Below, one piece after another: positions 1 to 8,799 of a stretch of DNA of 64,000 nt (position 1 is the first letter of the stretch; each line of letters starts with the position of its first letter). This stretch comes from Hyphomicrobium sp. 99. GTDB lineage: Bacteria > Pseudomonadota > Alphaproteobacteria > Rhizobiales > Hyphomicrobiaceae. The stretch spans positions 682,001-746,000 of the forward strand of contig NZ_KQ031382.1 in assembly GCF_000384335.2 (NCBI RefSeq), given 5' to 3'. The notes beneath the pieces were generated by a model that was not told the DNA's origin, made no database searches, and was given only the letters and a program-made list of their open reading frames with translations. The position numbers and the translations under genes were made by a program.

Positions 1-189
1 CGTCTTGTCATCCTGCAAAATCCCCAGAGTAACGTTCTGGCCGTCGGCATCGACGCTTGCGTAGCAGATCGCTTTCAACTCGCCGCATTCGGCCCGCGCC
101 AGAAGCTCTTTCAATCCAGCGATAATCCGCTGCTTTTCTTCCAACTCTTTCTTTGCGCGCTCACCACTCAGAAGAACCAGCTTTCCCAT
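1..189 (-). CDS. Partial hypothetical protein (N-terminal 63 residues only)
   Basis: An open frame reads leftward from an ATG at 189 to the window edge, so only the N-terminus is seen. A good ribosome binding site (GGAAGGTGAG) lies just upstream of this ATG. The visible 63 residues begin MGKLVLLSGERAKKELEEKQ. Residues 8-35 are charged and helical, like a short coiled coil, followed by a beta-rich stretch (KAICYASVDADGQNVTLGIL). I do not recognise the family and cannot assign a function. Codon use matches the neighbours. Confidence 0.6.
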   Translation of the reverse strand, partial: MGKLVLLSGERAKKELEEKQRIIAGLKELLARAECGELKAICYASVDADGQNVTLGILQDDKT

Positions 190-612
190 CGGCTCACCTT
201 CCGCATCAGCAACAGAAGTTCAGACGTAGGCCATGCTGGCACGCATCGGGCGTGCCCGTCTTCGTTCCGCGCGAGGTTTCGCCCGATTTTAGAAGCGCCA
301 GACGCTGGTTGCTAAGGCAAGTGTTACACGGCGGACTCGCATGCTCATTCGCTCTGGCCAGCGCATCGCTGTATCGCCCTGCTGGTGGGAGGGTGACAAT
401 TGCGATGCATGTTTGCGCTGGAGGCGTTTGCACCCTCAACGCTCTGCCCAACGGCCGCCATGTCCGCCGCGCAGATTATCGGCGCGATTCGTCTTAAATC
501 GATGTTTCGGCTGTCACATTGGTCCATGTTTCCGAGGATGCATGAGGGACAGGCGTCCAGAGACGTTGCCAGAACGTGCATCTCGCACTATCCATCGGGA
601 AACGGAGGGAAA
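190..612. other. Intergenic region, no gene recognised
   Basis: About 420 bases between the divergent partial gene and the small secreted protein. Several overlapping frames exist, but none has a recognisable product or a good ribosome binding site. It presumably holds the promoters of both flanking genes, but I see no clear promoter boxes. Confidence 0.5.
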
Positions 613-873
613 ATGAAAAAGAGTCTTATGCTTATCGCGGCCGTGACGCTCTTTGCCTCGCCCGTCTATGCGCAAACGCGCCTTCGTTCGCCGACGATGG
701 GAGAGCCCACCGCGCCGCTGATCAGAACCCCTTCGTCGAGCCTTCCTGGGGCGGGCATCACTGGCTCTATTCCATCGCCAACGACCTCGACCTATCCGAA
801 GCCGATCAAGCAGAACTACGACCCGCTGTTCAATGACCCGACGCAGCGCAACCCGAACCTCCGCAACCGCTAG
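613..873 (+). CDS. Small secreted Pro/Thr/Ser-rich protein
   Basis: 86 residues. The start is the ATG at 613, preceded by GGAGGGAA. The frame is open further upstream, but the coding part begins with a classical signal peptide: MKKS, then a hydrophobic core, then a likely cleavage after VYA-Q. The mature part is about 65 residues, rich in Pro, Ser, Thr and Asn and ending NPNLRNR, with no cysteines and no known domain. It is probably periplasmic or exported and intrinsically disordered. No neighbour suggests a role. Its existence is well supported by the signal peptide plus Shine-Dalgarno; its function is unknown. Confidence 0.65.
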   Translation: MKKSLMLIAAVTLFASPVYAQTRLRSPTMGEPTAPLIRTPSSSLPGAGITGSIPSPTTSTYPKPIKQNYDPLFNDPTQRNPNLRNR

Positions 874-1175
874 TTCGACGTTTCAAAGCCATAAGCGCCT
901 CCGTCGGAATTTCTACGTCCGAGCGTGTTACCCTACGGGCGATTTTCCATCGCTGATCGTTGTGACGGCACGCATGCCTCGGCTCGTGCATGCGGAAAAT
1001 TCCCGCCAACAAATTCGTCTGATGATTTCTCGGCATTATGTCGATTGCTCGAAAATGCGAGCAGGTAGCTATGACGGATCTCGTCCTTCCATCCGCGATC
1101 ATTTCTTAACTTCGAACGCGGGCAGCCACCGCGCCGCATGTAGCTCGGGAACGATTCGAGTACCGTGACGTTAAG
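874..1175. other. Intergenic region upstream of the GT4 gene
   Basis: Roughly 300 bases without a convincing gene; overlapping frames here have no recognisable product. It is expected to contain the promoter of the glycosyltransferase. The only clear structure is the hairpin just before that gene, listed separately. Confidence 0.5.
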
Positions 1176-1193
1176 CTTCCCGAGCACGGGAAG
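1176..1193 (+). promoter_or_regulatory. Hairpin overlapping the GT4 ribosome binding site
   Basis: Perfect 7-bp arms CTTCCCG and CGGGAAG with a four-base loop (AGCA). The right arm contains most of the Shine-Dalgarno GGGAAGGA that sits seven bases before the ATG at 1203. In the mRNA the structure would occlude the ribosome binding site. The pairing is seen directly; a control function is inferred. Confidence 0.45.
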
Positions 1194-1202
1194 GACGTAC
1201 GC

Positions 1203-2294
1203 ATGAAGATTGCACAGGTTGCGCCCTTGATTGAGAGCGTTCCGCCCAAACTTTACGGGGGAACAGAGCGAGTCGTTTCTTACGTAACCGAAGAACTAGT
1301 TAGCCAAGGCCACGACGTAACGCTCTTTGCGAGCGGGGACTCCATAACGTCGGCGAAATTGATTCCGTGCTGCGAGCAATCGCTACGATCCAATCCCGCG
1401 GTACGCGACCCGATTCCATACTACATGATGATGGTGGACCAGATCCGCCGCATGGCATCGACCTTCGACGTCATCCATTTTCACATCGATCAGTTTCAGT
1501 TTCCGGTCTTTCGGACAATCGCCCATAAGACGTTGACGACGCTTCATGGCCGTCAGGACCTTCCCGATCTCCAGCTTCTCTATCGCGCGTTCCCCGAGAT
1601 GAACCTCGTGTCGATTTCGGATTCGCAGCGCGAGCCCATCCCCCATGCCAAATTCGCGGGAACGGTCTATCACGGACTGCCGCAAGATTTGCACCGGCCG
1701 ACGTTCAATCCGCGCGGCGGATATCTCGCGTTCCTGGGTCGCATATCGCCTGAAAAGCGGCTCGACCGGGCCATCGAAATCGCACGAGCTGCGGGCTTCC
1801 CACTGAGGATCGCGGCCAAGGTCGATGCCGTCGATGTCGAATATTTCGAAGCAAAAATTAAACCTCTGCTTCATGGCGATGACGTTCATTTCGTCGGCGA
1901 AATCAACGATCGCGAGAAAACGAAATTTCTTGGAGAGGCGTCCGCCCTGCTTTTCCCGATCGACTGGCCGGAACCTTTCGGAATGGTGATGATTGAGGCA
2001 ATGGCGTGCGGAACCCCGGTTCTGGCCTTCGATAACGGTTCCGTCAGAGAGGTTATCGACGAAGGCATAACTGGCTTTATCGTGAATAACGTCGAAAGCG
2101 CCATCGCCGCGCTACCGCGCGTACTGGCCCTCGATCGCGTGCGAATTCGCGAGCAATTCGACGAGAGATTTACCGCTGCTGCAATGGCCAAAGCTTACGT
2201 TGCGCTCTATGCGGGAGCGTTTGCAGCGACCGGGCGCCTACCGGCTCCTCGCAGCGACGAAATCACCTCCGTCCACGAGACTCTCGTCAATTGA
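1203..2294 (+). CDS. Glycosyltransferase family 4 (GT-B fold)
   Basis: 363 residues. A retaining, nucleotide-sugar-dependent glycosyltransferase of the GT4 type, probably cytoplasmic. The N-terminal acceptor domain begins MKIAQVAPLIESVPPKLYGG, with the YGGTERVV motif typical of the family. The C-terminal donor domain starts near residue 175 (FLGRISPEKRLDRAIE). The donor-site signature PEPFGMVMIEAMACGTPV, with the E-x7-E pair, lies near residue 255. The stop overlaps the upstream part of the frame of the following glycogen-debranching-type gene. This pairing with an amylo-glucosidase suggests joint work on an alpha-glucan or compatible-solute polymer, but the substrate cannot be read from sequence. 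A hairpin covers its ribosome binding site. Confidence 0.88.
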   Translation: MKIAQVAPLIESVPPKLYGGTERVVSYVTEELVSQGHDVTLFASGDSITSAKLIPCCEQSLRSNPAVRDPIPYYMMMVDQIRRMASTFDVIHFHIDQFQFPVFRTIAHKTLTTLHGRQDLPDLQLLYRAFPEMNLVSISDSQREPIPHAKFAGTVYHGLPQDLHRPTFNPRGGYLAFLGRISPEKRLDRAIEIARAAGFPLRIAAKVDAVDVEYFEAKIKPLLHGDDVHFVGEINDREKTKFLGEASALLFPIDWPEPFGMVMIEAMACGTPVLAFDNGSVREVIDEGITGFIVNNVESAIAALPRVLALDRVRIREQFDERFTAAAMAKAYVALYAGAFAATGRLPAPRSDEITSVHETLVN

Positions 2295-2368
2295 CGCAGT
2301 GGCCGACGCCACGGAAAGCGTCTATTATTAAGCTTTGGCGCGATCTTTATTTGAACGGAGTTTTTGCG

Positions 2369-4546
2369 ATGGCAGTCGCGCCATCCCGGCAACCTGATCA
2401 CCTCGAGCACGAGCCGGAGCGGATTCACGCTGCGGCCGACAGCTCCCCGCGTGCTCATGAAACGCTGAAGCACGATGATGCATTCGTCGTCGTCGACACG
2501 CATGGCGATATCGGCGCATTCGGGAATCATTCGGACGGCTTCTTCTACAACGATACGCGATACATATCTCGGCTCGAGCTGTTGATCGCGAGACGGCCGC
2601 CATTGCTTCTCGGCTCCACGCTCGATCGAAAGGATCTTCAGCTCTGCTGTGATCTGACGAATACCGACGTCTATTCGAATGGCGGACTTTGGCTGCACAA
2701 GGACGTCGTTCACGTCTTCAGAACCACCTACGTTCGAGATGCGAGCCTCCGGCAGCGCCTCGTTTTCACCAACCATTCGAATATCGATCTCAACTTGCCG
2801 GTCACGATCTTCGTTGATGCCGATTTCTCGGACATCTTCGAAGTGCGCGGCATGCGTCGCGAGAAACGAGGAACGGTTCGCCGCAACGTCGAATCTCCGC
2901 ATTCCGTCCGGTTTGTCTATTCGGGTCTGGACAGCGTTGTCCGTCAAACGACCGTTTATATCGATCCTGAGCCCGTTTCTTTGAGGGAGACGTCGGCGTT
3001 CTTTCGTCTACATATCCCGGCCAAAGGGACACAGCGCGTTTTCGTGACGGCGGTGGCGGAAAGTGATCGGGCAAGAGCCCCATGCTCTTACGCCAAAGGA
3101 TTGCGCGACGCGCAGCGCCACCTCCGCCGAACCGAGCAGCAAGCAACGAGCATCGAGGTTTCGCAACCCGATCTCGACCACGTGCTGAAGCGCTCTTTGG
3201 CGGATTTGAGGTTGCTGATTACAGAGACGCCCGACGGACCCTATCCCTATGCGGGAACGCCTTGGTATTCGACGACTTTCGGCCGCGACGCGCTGATAAC
3301 GGCGCTGCAAGTATTGTGGCTTGATCCGTCCATAGCCCGCGGCGTCCTTCGTCGCCTCGCGCGTTATCAAGCTCAATCGCACGATGCTGCGGCCGACGCG
3401 CAGCCCGGAAAAATTCTCCACGAAATGCGCAACGGAGAGATGGCGGCGCTGCGCGAAATCCCCTTTGGCCTCTATTACGGCAGCGTAGATTCCACTCCGC
3501 TCTTCATCGTCTTGGCTGGAGCCTACATCACAGCCACTGGCGACAAAGATTTCCTTCGCGAAATTTGGCCCGCGATCCTGAAAGCGCTGGAATGGATAAA
3601 TGGTCCTGGTGATCCCGACGGCGACGGGTTTGTCGAATACGCGCGTGAGACGGAAGAAGGTTTGTCGAACCAGGGATGGAAGGACAGTCACGACGCGATT
3701 TTCAATAAGGACGGCAGTCTTGCCGAGGGGCCGCTCGCGCTGGTCGAAGTGCAAGGCTATGTCTACGAGGCAAAGAACGTCGCGGCGCGTATGGCGACCA
3801 TGCTCGGCCAGGATGATCTGGCACGCCGGCTGCAGGATGAAGCCGCCGCGCTACAGAAGAACTTCGAAGAGCAGTTTTGGTCGCCGGAACTTGGCACATA
3901 CGCTGTGGCCCTTGATGGCCGCAAACGACGTGTCGATGTGAGATCGAGCAACGCCGGTCATGCGTTGAGTTCGGGCATCGCCGATTCCGAAAGGGCGATG
4001 CGCGTCATCAAGCAGATGCTGTCGCCGAATTTCTTCTCGGGCTGGGGCATCAGAACGATCGCGACGACGGAAGCTCGGTACAATCCGATGTCGTACCACA
4101 ACGGATCGATCTGGCCGCACGATAACTCGATGATTGGGGCGGGTTTCGCGCGCTACGGACGATCTGATCAGATCGAGGCCGTCTTCAATGGACTGCTCGA
4201 TGCAGCACTCAATATGTCCCAGGGCAGATTGCCGGAACTGTTCTGCGGCTTTCGGCGTCGCGCTGGGCGCGCGCCCATTCTCTATCCGGTGGCGTGCTCG
4301 CCGCAAGCTTGGGCAAGCGGCTCGATGTTGCATCTCTTGAAATCGTTGATGGGCCTTGAAATCGACGGAGCATCCCGGACCATCACGCTGAAGGCTCCGT
4401 ACTTGCCGGAGCGTGTCGGCGAGATGAGAGTTCGAAATATGCGCGCAGGCGCGGGCGTCGCAGACTTTATTCTCCGCCGGAAGAACGGCGCCGTGACGAT
4501 CGACGTTGCGGATTGCCGCGACGGCGCAAAAGTCTTGCTGAGATAA
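2369..4546 (+). CDS. Amylo-alpha-1,6-glucosidase / glycogen debranching-type enzyme
   Basis: 725 residues from the ATG at 2369, chosen because AACGGAG lies eight bases upstream; the frame is open back to 2291, but that extension lacks a good ribosome site and would overlap the previous gene. The N-terminal beta-rich domain (about residues 40-260) matches the GDE N-terminal type (HGDIGAF, FFYNDTRYISRLELL). The C-terminal six-hairpin catalytic domain (about 300-720) has TPWYSTTFGRDALIT, GWKDSHDAIF and YHNGSIWPHDNSMI. It should hydrolyse alpha-1,6 branch points in glycogen-like glucans, or related glycosides, in the cytoplasm. It probably forms an operon with the GT4 gene 75 bases upstream. The exact substrate is uncertain. 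Confidence 0.85.
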   Translation: MAVAPSRQPDHLEHEPERIHAAADSSPRAHETLKHDDAFVVVDTHGDIGAFGNHSDGFFYNDTRYISRLELLIARRPPLLLGSTLDRKDLQLCCDLTNTDVYSNGGLWLHKDVVHVFRTTYVRDASLRQRLVFTNHSNIDLNLPVTIFVDADFSDIFEVRGMRREKRGTVRRNVESPHSVRFVYSGLDSVVRQTTVYIDPEPVSLRETSAFFRLHIPAKGTQRVFVTAVAESDRARAPCSYAKGLRDAQRHLRRTEQQATSIEVSQPDLDHVLKRSLADLRLLITETPDGPYPYAGTPWYSTTFGRDALITALQVLWLDPSIARGVLRRLARYQAQSHDAAADAQPGKILHEMRNGEMAALREIPFGLYYGSVDSTPLFIVLAGAYITATGDKDFLREIWPAILKALEWINGPGDPDGDGFVEYARETEEGLSNQGWKDSHDAIFNKDGSLAEGPLALVEVQGYVYEAKNVAARMATMLGQDDLARRLQDEAAALQKNFEEQFWSPELGTYAVALDGRKRRVDVRSSNAGHALSSGIADSERAMRVIKQMLSPNFFSGWGIRTIATTEARYNPMSYHNGSIWPHDNSMIGAGFARYGRSDQIEAVFNGLLDAALNMSQGRLPELFCGFRRRAGRAPILYPVACSPQAWASGSMLHLLKSLMGLEIDGASRTITLKAPYLPERVGEMRVRNMRAGAGVADFILRRKNGAVTIDVADCRDGAKVLLR

Positions 4547-4580
4547 TTGGTTTCGCCGCGATTGCGCGGCGAAACCAATT
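4545..4580. terminator. Bidirectional terminator between convergent genes
   Basis: A perfect 16-bp inverted repeat, AATTGGTTTCGCCGCG and its complement, around a four-base loop ATTG. It overlaps the stop of the debranching-type enzyme and ends two bases before the stop of the convergent ABC transporter gene, so it can serve both. The A/T ends supply the weak tract on both strands. Confidence 0.85.
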
Positions 4581-4581
4581 C

Positions 4582-6357
4582 CTATGCGGCAGCCGATTTC
4601 AGACGCCGCACTTCAAGATCGACGAGCGATTTATACGCGCCGGCCTTGTTGATCAGGGTTTCGGGAGTGTCGTCTTGCACCACCTCGCCATTTTGAATGA
4701 CGATGATGCGATCGAAGTTGCGAAGCGTCGAGAGCCGGTGCGCAATTGCGATCACCGTTCGCCCGTGCATAAGCGTCGTGAGCGCCTCTCTGATCATCTC
4801 CTCGGAATGGCTATCGAGCGCGGATGTCGCCTCGTCGAGGAGAAGGATGGGCGCGTTCTTCAGAAACGCTCGCGCGATCGCGACCCGCTGCCGTTGACCG
4901 CCCGAGAGCTTGGCGCCTCGGTCGCCGACGATGGTATCAAGCCCGGCGGGCAGCTGCTCGATGAAGCTCAGGCATCGCGCCATTCGGGCCGCTGCCATAA
5001 CTTCGTCGTCGCTGGCGCCGGGGCGGCCATATCGAATGTTCTCGCGGAGCGTCCGATGAAACAGGCTGACGTCCTGAGGCACGACGGCAATCGCCTTTCT
5101 TAAGGAATCGTCGGGCAGAAGCGCGCCAACTTCTCCATCGATGAGGATCGCGCCGGATTGAACGTCATAGAACCGCTGGATGAGTGAAAAGATCGTCGAT
5201 TTTCCAGCGCCCGAGGGACCGACGATACCAACTCGCGTGCCGGGATCGATTTTGAAATTCAATGACGAAAAAACTTGCTTCCCATCCGGATAGGCGAAGC
5301 TGACATCGCGGAATTCTACCGCACCTCGCGCGGCAGCAACCCGCTTCGACGAGGAATTGACAGGCATCGCGTGCGGCGTCAGCAGCGTCCTCAAAGCTTC
5401 GGAAAAGCGCGCCAGATGTTGCGTAACGTCAACGAGTGCCACCGCAAGATCGCGCGTAGCACTCAGAATGGAAATGCCGAGCGTCGAAACGAGGACGACA
5501 TCGCCTGCCGTTGCCTGTCCCCGCTGCCAGAGCACGATCGACCATGCAAGCACGCAGCACGTCAGCACGGCGGTCACAACGGCATGAAAGATCCGAAGAC
5601 GCTCGAGAAAGTACAGGCTCTCCTTGCGGGCGCGCACCTCACGGCTGATGACGCCGCCAAGGCGGCGATGTTCGCTCCGCATCCGCCCAAAGGCTTTGAC
5701 GACCGAAATGTTGGAAATGACGTCGATCATGTCGCCGTCGACGTTCGCTGCTTCGCGAGCGTACCCATGATGAAGCGGCGTGCCGCGAGCTGCCCAGTAA
5801 AACATAAGGACGACCACGACACCGACGATCGCGGTCAGCGTCAAAGCCATCGCGACACTCACTGTTGTCAAATAGATGATTGAAACGGCCGTCGCGATGA
5901 GCGGAGGCATCGCGTTGAACGTCACCATGGTCTCGGTCGTATAAAGCGCATTAGCCGTGGCCGTGATCCGGCTGGTGAGCGCGCCTGGAGCTTGCCCGTG
6001 GAAAAAACTCGGAGCATGGCCCGTCAAATGCCGGAAAAGCTTTCGCCGCACGCGCCCGGAAACGCCCGTAAACGTCGAATGGCCAATCCAAGCTGCTAGC
6101 CGCCAAGAGAGGTTGTCGGCCGCAATGAAACCAATGAGCAGTGCGAAGGCGAACCAAACGGCTCCGTGTCGTGAAGGATCAGAAAGCGCGTCCACCAGCT
6201 TCTTCAAACCGTATTGGGTTGAAACCGAAAAGGTGACGGCAGCTGTCACCGACAGCAGAATCGCAACGTGGCTCCACCGGTAGCCACTCAGTATCGCGAT
6301 GATAAAACGGTATGGGTGCTTTGCAAAAGCCGACAAGTCGCTCGTCAAAATACGCAT
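4582..6357 (-). CDS. ABC exporter half-transporter (fused membrane and ATPase domains)
   Basis: 591 residues. The N-terminal six-helix exporter domain (about residues 20-320) is followed by a nucleotide-binding domain (about 345-585) with Walker A GPSGAGKST, Q-loop region VPQDVSLF, signature LSGGQRQRV, Walker B ILLLDEATSALD and the H-loop AHRLSTL. It should act as a homodimer in the inner membrane, exporting a lipid, drug or peptide-like substrate. No accessory gene lies next to it. It converges on the debranching-type gene and is divergent from the secreted protein at 6620. The substrate is unknown; the family (ABCB/MsbA-like) is secure. Confidence 0.9.
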   Translation of the reverse strand: MRILTSDLSAFAKHPYRFIIAILSGYRWSHVAILLSVTAAVTFSVSTQYGLKKLVDALSDPSRHGAVWFAFALLIGFIAADNLSWRLAAWIGHSTFTGVSGRVRRKLFRHLTGHAPSFFHGQAPGALTSRITATANALYTTETMVTFNAMPPLIATAVSIIYLTTVSVAMALTLTAIVGVVVVLMFYWAARGTPLHHGYAREAANVDGDMIDVISNISVVKAFGRMRSEHRRLGGVISREVRARKESLYFLERLRIFHAVVTAVLTCCVLAWSIVLWQRGQATAGDVVLVSTLGISILSATRDLAVALVDVTQHLARFSEALRTLLTPHAMPVNSSSKRVAAARGAVEFRDVSFAYPDGKQVFSSLNFKIDPGTRVGIVGPSGAGKSTIFSLIQRFYDVQSGAILIDGEVGALLPDDSLRKAIAVVPQDVSLFHRTLRENIRYGRPGASDDEVMAAARMARCLSFIEQLPAGLDTIVGDRGAKLSGGQRQRVAIARAFLKNAPILLLDEATSALDSHSEEMIREALTTLMHGRTVIAIAHRLSTLRNFDRIIVIQNGEVVQDDTPETLINKAGAYKSLVDLEVRRLKSAAA

Positions 6358-6452
6358 CCCTCAAGCAGCACTTCAGTTCGCCGGTCGCACTACAATTTCA
6401 GCAGTCGACGGACGATCTCCATATGTGGATGATCTAAAGATCTTCGATCCGT

Positions 6453-6509
6453 TTAACTCAGTCGATGTGGCGATCAGGCAAGCGCGCGGCTGCGACTGGT
6501 TAACTCAGT
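6453..6509. repeat. Direct repeat TTAACTCAGT in a divergent promoter region
   Basis: Two exact copies of TTAACTCAGT, at 6453-6462 and 6500-6509, 47 bases apart, lie between the ABC exporter start (6357, minus) and the secreted protein start (6620, plus). Two matching 10-mers in 260 bases of intergenic DNA could be a regulator binding pair. No function is known. Confidence 0.3.
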
Positions 6510-6619
6510 GTGAATGACGAACGTGCACTCCCGTTCGAGAGCGTCCCCGCTTGCCGTTCGGAACTGTGATTTCGCTCCTAAGTTCCTACATGATGACGGG
6601 GCAAGTAGGATTGAAGGCC

Positions 6620-7180
6620 ATGACGAAGATTTTGATTGCCCTCTCTACCGCTCTCATTTTCGGCGCCTCTTCGGCTGTTTTAGCGCAGGAGATCGTCAGC
6701 ACGCCGTCGGGAGCGTCGCCGGTTACGACTCCGACAACTAGTCCGCTGACGCCCACGGCGCCGAACAATATCACCACAGTGCAGTCGAGTTCGGCGGTTC
6801 CCGGAGCCGTTAGCCCCACGGCGACGGAGGCCGATAGGGTCGACCCATCCGCACGGAGTTCGTTGCAAGTTTTAATTGATCCGTCGAGTTCGAATGTATC
6901 GATTTTGAGTGGGGACGTACTGTCGTCGCCTCCGCCGGCAGCATCGGGTGTGGCGCTTAACGCGCTGCTTCTGCCGACCGCGACAACTACGCCTTCTGCC
7001 CCCTCTGCCCTGTCACCGAGCCTGTACCCCTCCATCATCGCCGAACCGACCTCCACCGCGACCTTCCTGTCGGCATTTTCCGGTGTAACGTCGACAACCG
7101 GTCTGTCATCTGTCGGAGCTATAAGAGGTTCATCTTCTGCGACGCCCACGCCACGGATCACGAGCAGGAGTGCGCGTTAG
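6620..7180 (+). CDS. Secreted Ser/Thr/Pro/Ala-rich low-complexity protein
   Basis: 186 residues from the ATG at 6620, preceded by AGGA at 6607-6610. A signal peptide (MTKILIALSTALIFGASSAVLAQ, cut near residue 23) leads into a mature chain dominated by Ser, Thr, Pro, Ala and Val, with no cysteine and no recognisable domain. The composition suggests an unstructured exported or surface protein. The frame extends to 6551, but that part would place residues before the signal peptide. Function unknown. Confidence 0.55.
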   Translation: MTKILIALSTALIFGASSAVLAQEIVSTPSGASPVTTPTTSPLTPTAPNNITTVQSSSAVPGAVSPTATEADRVDPSARSSLQVLIDPSSSNVSILSGDVLSSPPPAASGVALNALLLPTATTTPSAPSALSPSLYPSIIAEPTSTATFLSAFSGVTSTTGLSSVGAIRGSSSATPTPRITSRSAR

Positions 7181-7364
7181 GGCCGGTAAGTTTCGAGCCG
7201 CCGGATGCGCTGGTTCGACGCAAGAAAAACTTTGGGCACGGTCTGCCGGAACAATCAAGCTGAAGCGTGGTTCATTAACCGCAAGGGGCAAGGCCTCACA
7301 TTCTTGAGGACGGCTCCCAGCAGAATTTCTCGCAGATATCCAAAATTGAAAGAGGAATTTGTGC

Positions 7365-7559
7365 ATGAAGCTAGGTGAGTTCACGCGGCGCGCACGTGCG
7401 TCCCGGCTAGACAGGAAAGCGAAATTCGAGGCGGCGTTCGAGCGCGCCCGCCGCGATTTGCAAATGTCTGAAGGAACGTCATTGTGGTCGCGGCCGACGA
7501 CTCATCATACGTTTATCAGAGGCAGTTCTGATGGGACCGATGGCACAACGTACAGGTAG
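7365..7559 (+). CDS. Small basic hypothetical protein upstream of DUF763
   Basis: 64 residues from the ATG at 7365 with AGAGGA at 7351-7356. The N-terminal half is highly basic and helical (FTRRARASRLDRKAKFEAAFERARR), which would suit nucleic-acid binding or a short helical hairpin. Its last 29 bases overlap the start of the DUF763 gene, so the two are probably translationally coupled. No known family is recognised. Confidence 0.5.
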   Translation: MKLGEFTRRARASRLDRKAKFEAAFERARRDLQMSEGTSLWSRPTTHHTFIRGSSDGTDGTTYR

Positions 7560-8799
7560 CGCTGATCTTCCGCTTCACAGCGGTCACGTTCCCGCGTGGC
7601 TTTCGGCTCGCATGGCCGCGCTCGGTGCGGTCATATGCCAGGCGATCGTGCAAGAATACGGGCGAGACGAATTGTTGGCGCGTCTCGCCCATCCGTTTTG
7701 GTTCCAATCGTTCGGCTCCGTGATGGGAATGGACTGGCATTCTTCCGGCGTCACGACGAGCGTCATAGGAGCGTTGAAGCGCGGGTTGCGGCCCTCACAA
7801 GACGAACTCGGGGTTTATGTGTGCGGCGGTCGCGGCAAGCAATCGCGTCAGACGCCGCAGGAATTGAACGAAATCGGTGAACGGGTTGGCATCGACGCTG
7901 ACGAATTGATAAGGACGAGCCGTCTCGTCGCCAAGGTCGACAGCGCCGCCATTCAGGATGGCTTCGACCTTTATCTTCACGGCTTCTTCGTTACCCGTGA
8001 AGGCCACTGGACCGTCGTCCAGCAGGGTATGAATACGGATAATCGGCAGGCTCGCCGTTATCATTGGTGTTCGCAGTCGAAGTCGAACTTCATCGATGAG
8101 CCACATACCGCGATCGACGGTCCGGTCCAGGGCGAAATCGTCAACCTCACGGATCGTCGGGCGGAGGCATCACGATCTGCGCAACTCGATCTTCTTTCGA
8201 CGTTAGGTCCCGATAAAATCGTTTCACGGTTGTTGGCGGACTCGGAGCTCGATGCTCCGCAAGAGCAACAGCTCTCCCTGCCGCATCTTTCGCTCCCAGA
8301 TCGCCACGAGGTTCGCTCGAGCGACGTTTTTATCCGCCGCCTTCATGGAACATTGGCCGCGGCCGCCGAGCAGGGTCCGAAAGATTTTCCCGATTTGCTG
8401 CTGACGCCAGGCGTCGGAGCAAGAACGGTTCAATCGCTGGCGATGGTCGCGGAGGTCGTCCACGGTGCCCCCTACCGCTTTCAAGATCCCGCGCGATTTT
8501 CGCTGGCGCACGGTGGCAAGGATCGGCACCCTTACCCGGTGCCGACGAAGGTTTACGACGAGACGATCAGGGTTCTGAAGTCCGCCGTCCAGAAGGCCAA
8601 GCTCGGAAACAGCGAGACGCTCGCCGCGCTTAAGAGATTGGATGAGCAGGCGCGGCTGCTGGAACGCACGGCCGATGGGCCGACCTTTGACGACTACCTC
8701 GCTCAGGAACGAGCAAATTCATCATCCTTTGGCGGCCGCTCGGTTTTTGGATGGGAGAGTTCCCCGCAACCGTTGTCAAAGGCCCGCGGCGCCGCTTAG
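7531..8799 (+). CDS. DUF763 family protein
   Basis: 422 residues. Start 7531 is chosen for CAGAGG eight bases upstream. Family hallmarks are visible in order: RTGSADLPLHSGHVPAWL near the start, FWFQSFGSVMGMDWHSSGVTT around residues 50-75, CGGRGKQSRQTPQEL near 95, the KVDSAAIQDG segment, then VVQQGMN followed by ARRYHW. The region near residue 290 (LLLTPGVGARTVQSLA) resembles a helix-hairpin-helix, hinting at DNA binding; this is inference. DUF763 is known mainly from archaea and scattered bacteria and has no established biochemical role that I know of. The gene ends four bases inside the convergent NUDIX gene. Confidence 0.85.
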   Translation: MGPMAQRTGSADLPLHSGHVPAWLSARMAALGAVICQAIVQEYGRDELLARLAHPFWFQSFGSVMGMDWHSSGVTTSVIGALKRGLRPSQDELGVYVCGGRGKQSRQTPQELNEIGERVGIDADELIRTSRLVAKVDSAAIQDGFDLYLHGFFVTREGHWTVVQQGMNTDNRQARRYHWCSQSKSNFIDEPHTAIDGPVQGEIVNLTDRRAEASRSAQLDLLSTLGPDKIVSRLLADSELDAPQEQQLSLPHLSLPDRHEVRSSDVFIRRLHGTLAAAAEQGPKDFPDLLLTPGVGARTVQSLAMVAEVVHGAPYRFQDPARFSLAHGGKDRHPYPVPTKVYDETIRVLKSAVQKAKLGNSETLAALKRLDEQARLLERTADGPTFDDYLAQERANSSSFGGRSVFGWESSPQPLSKARGAA

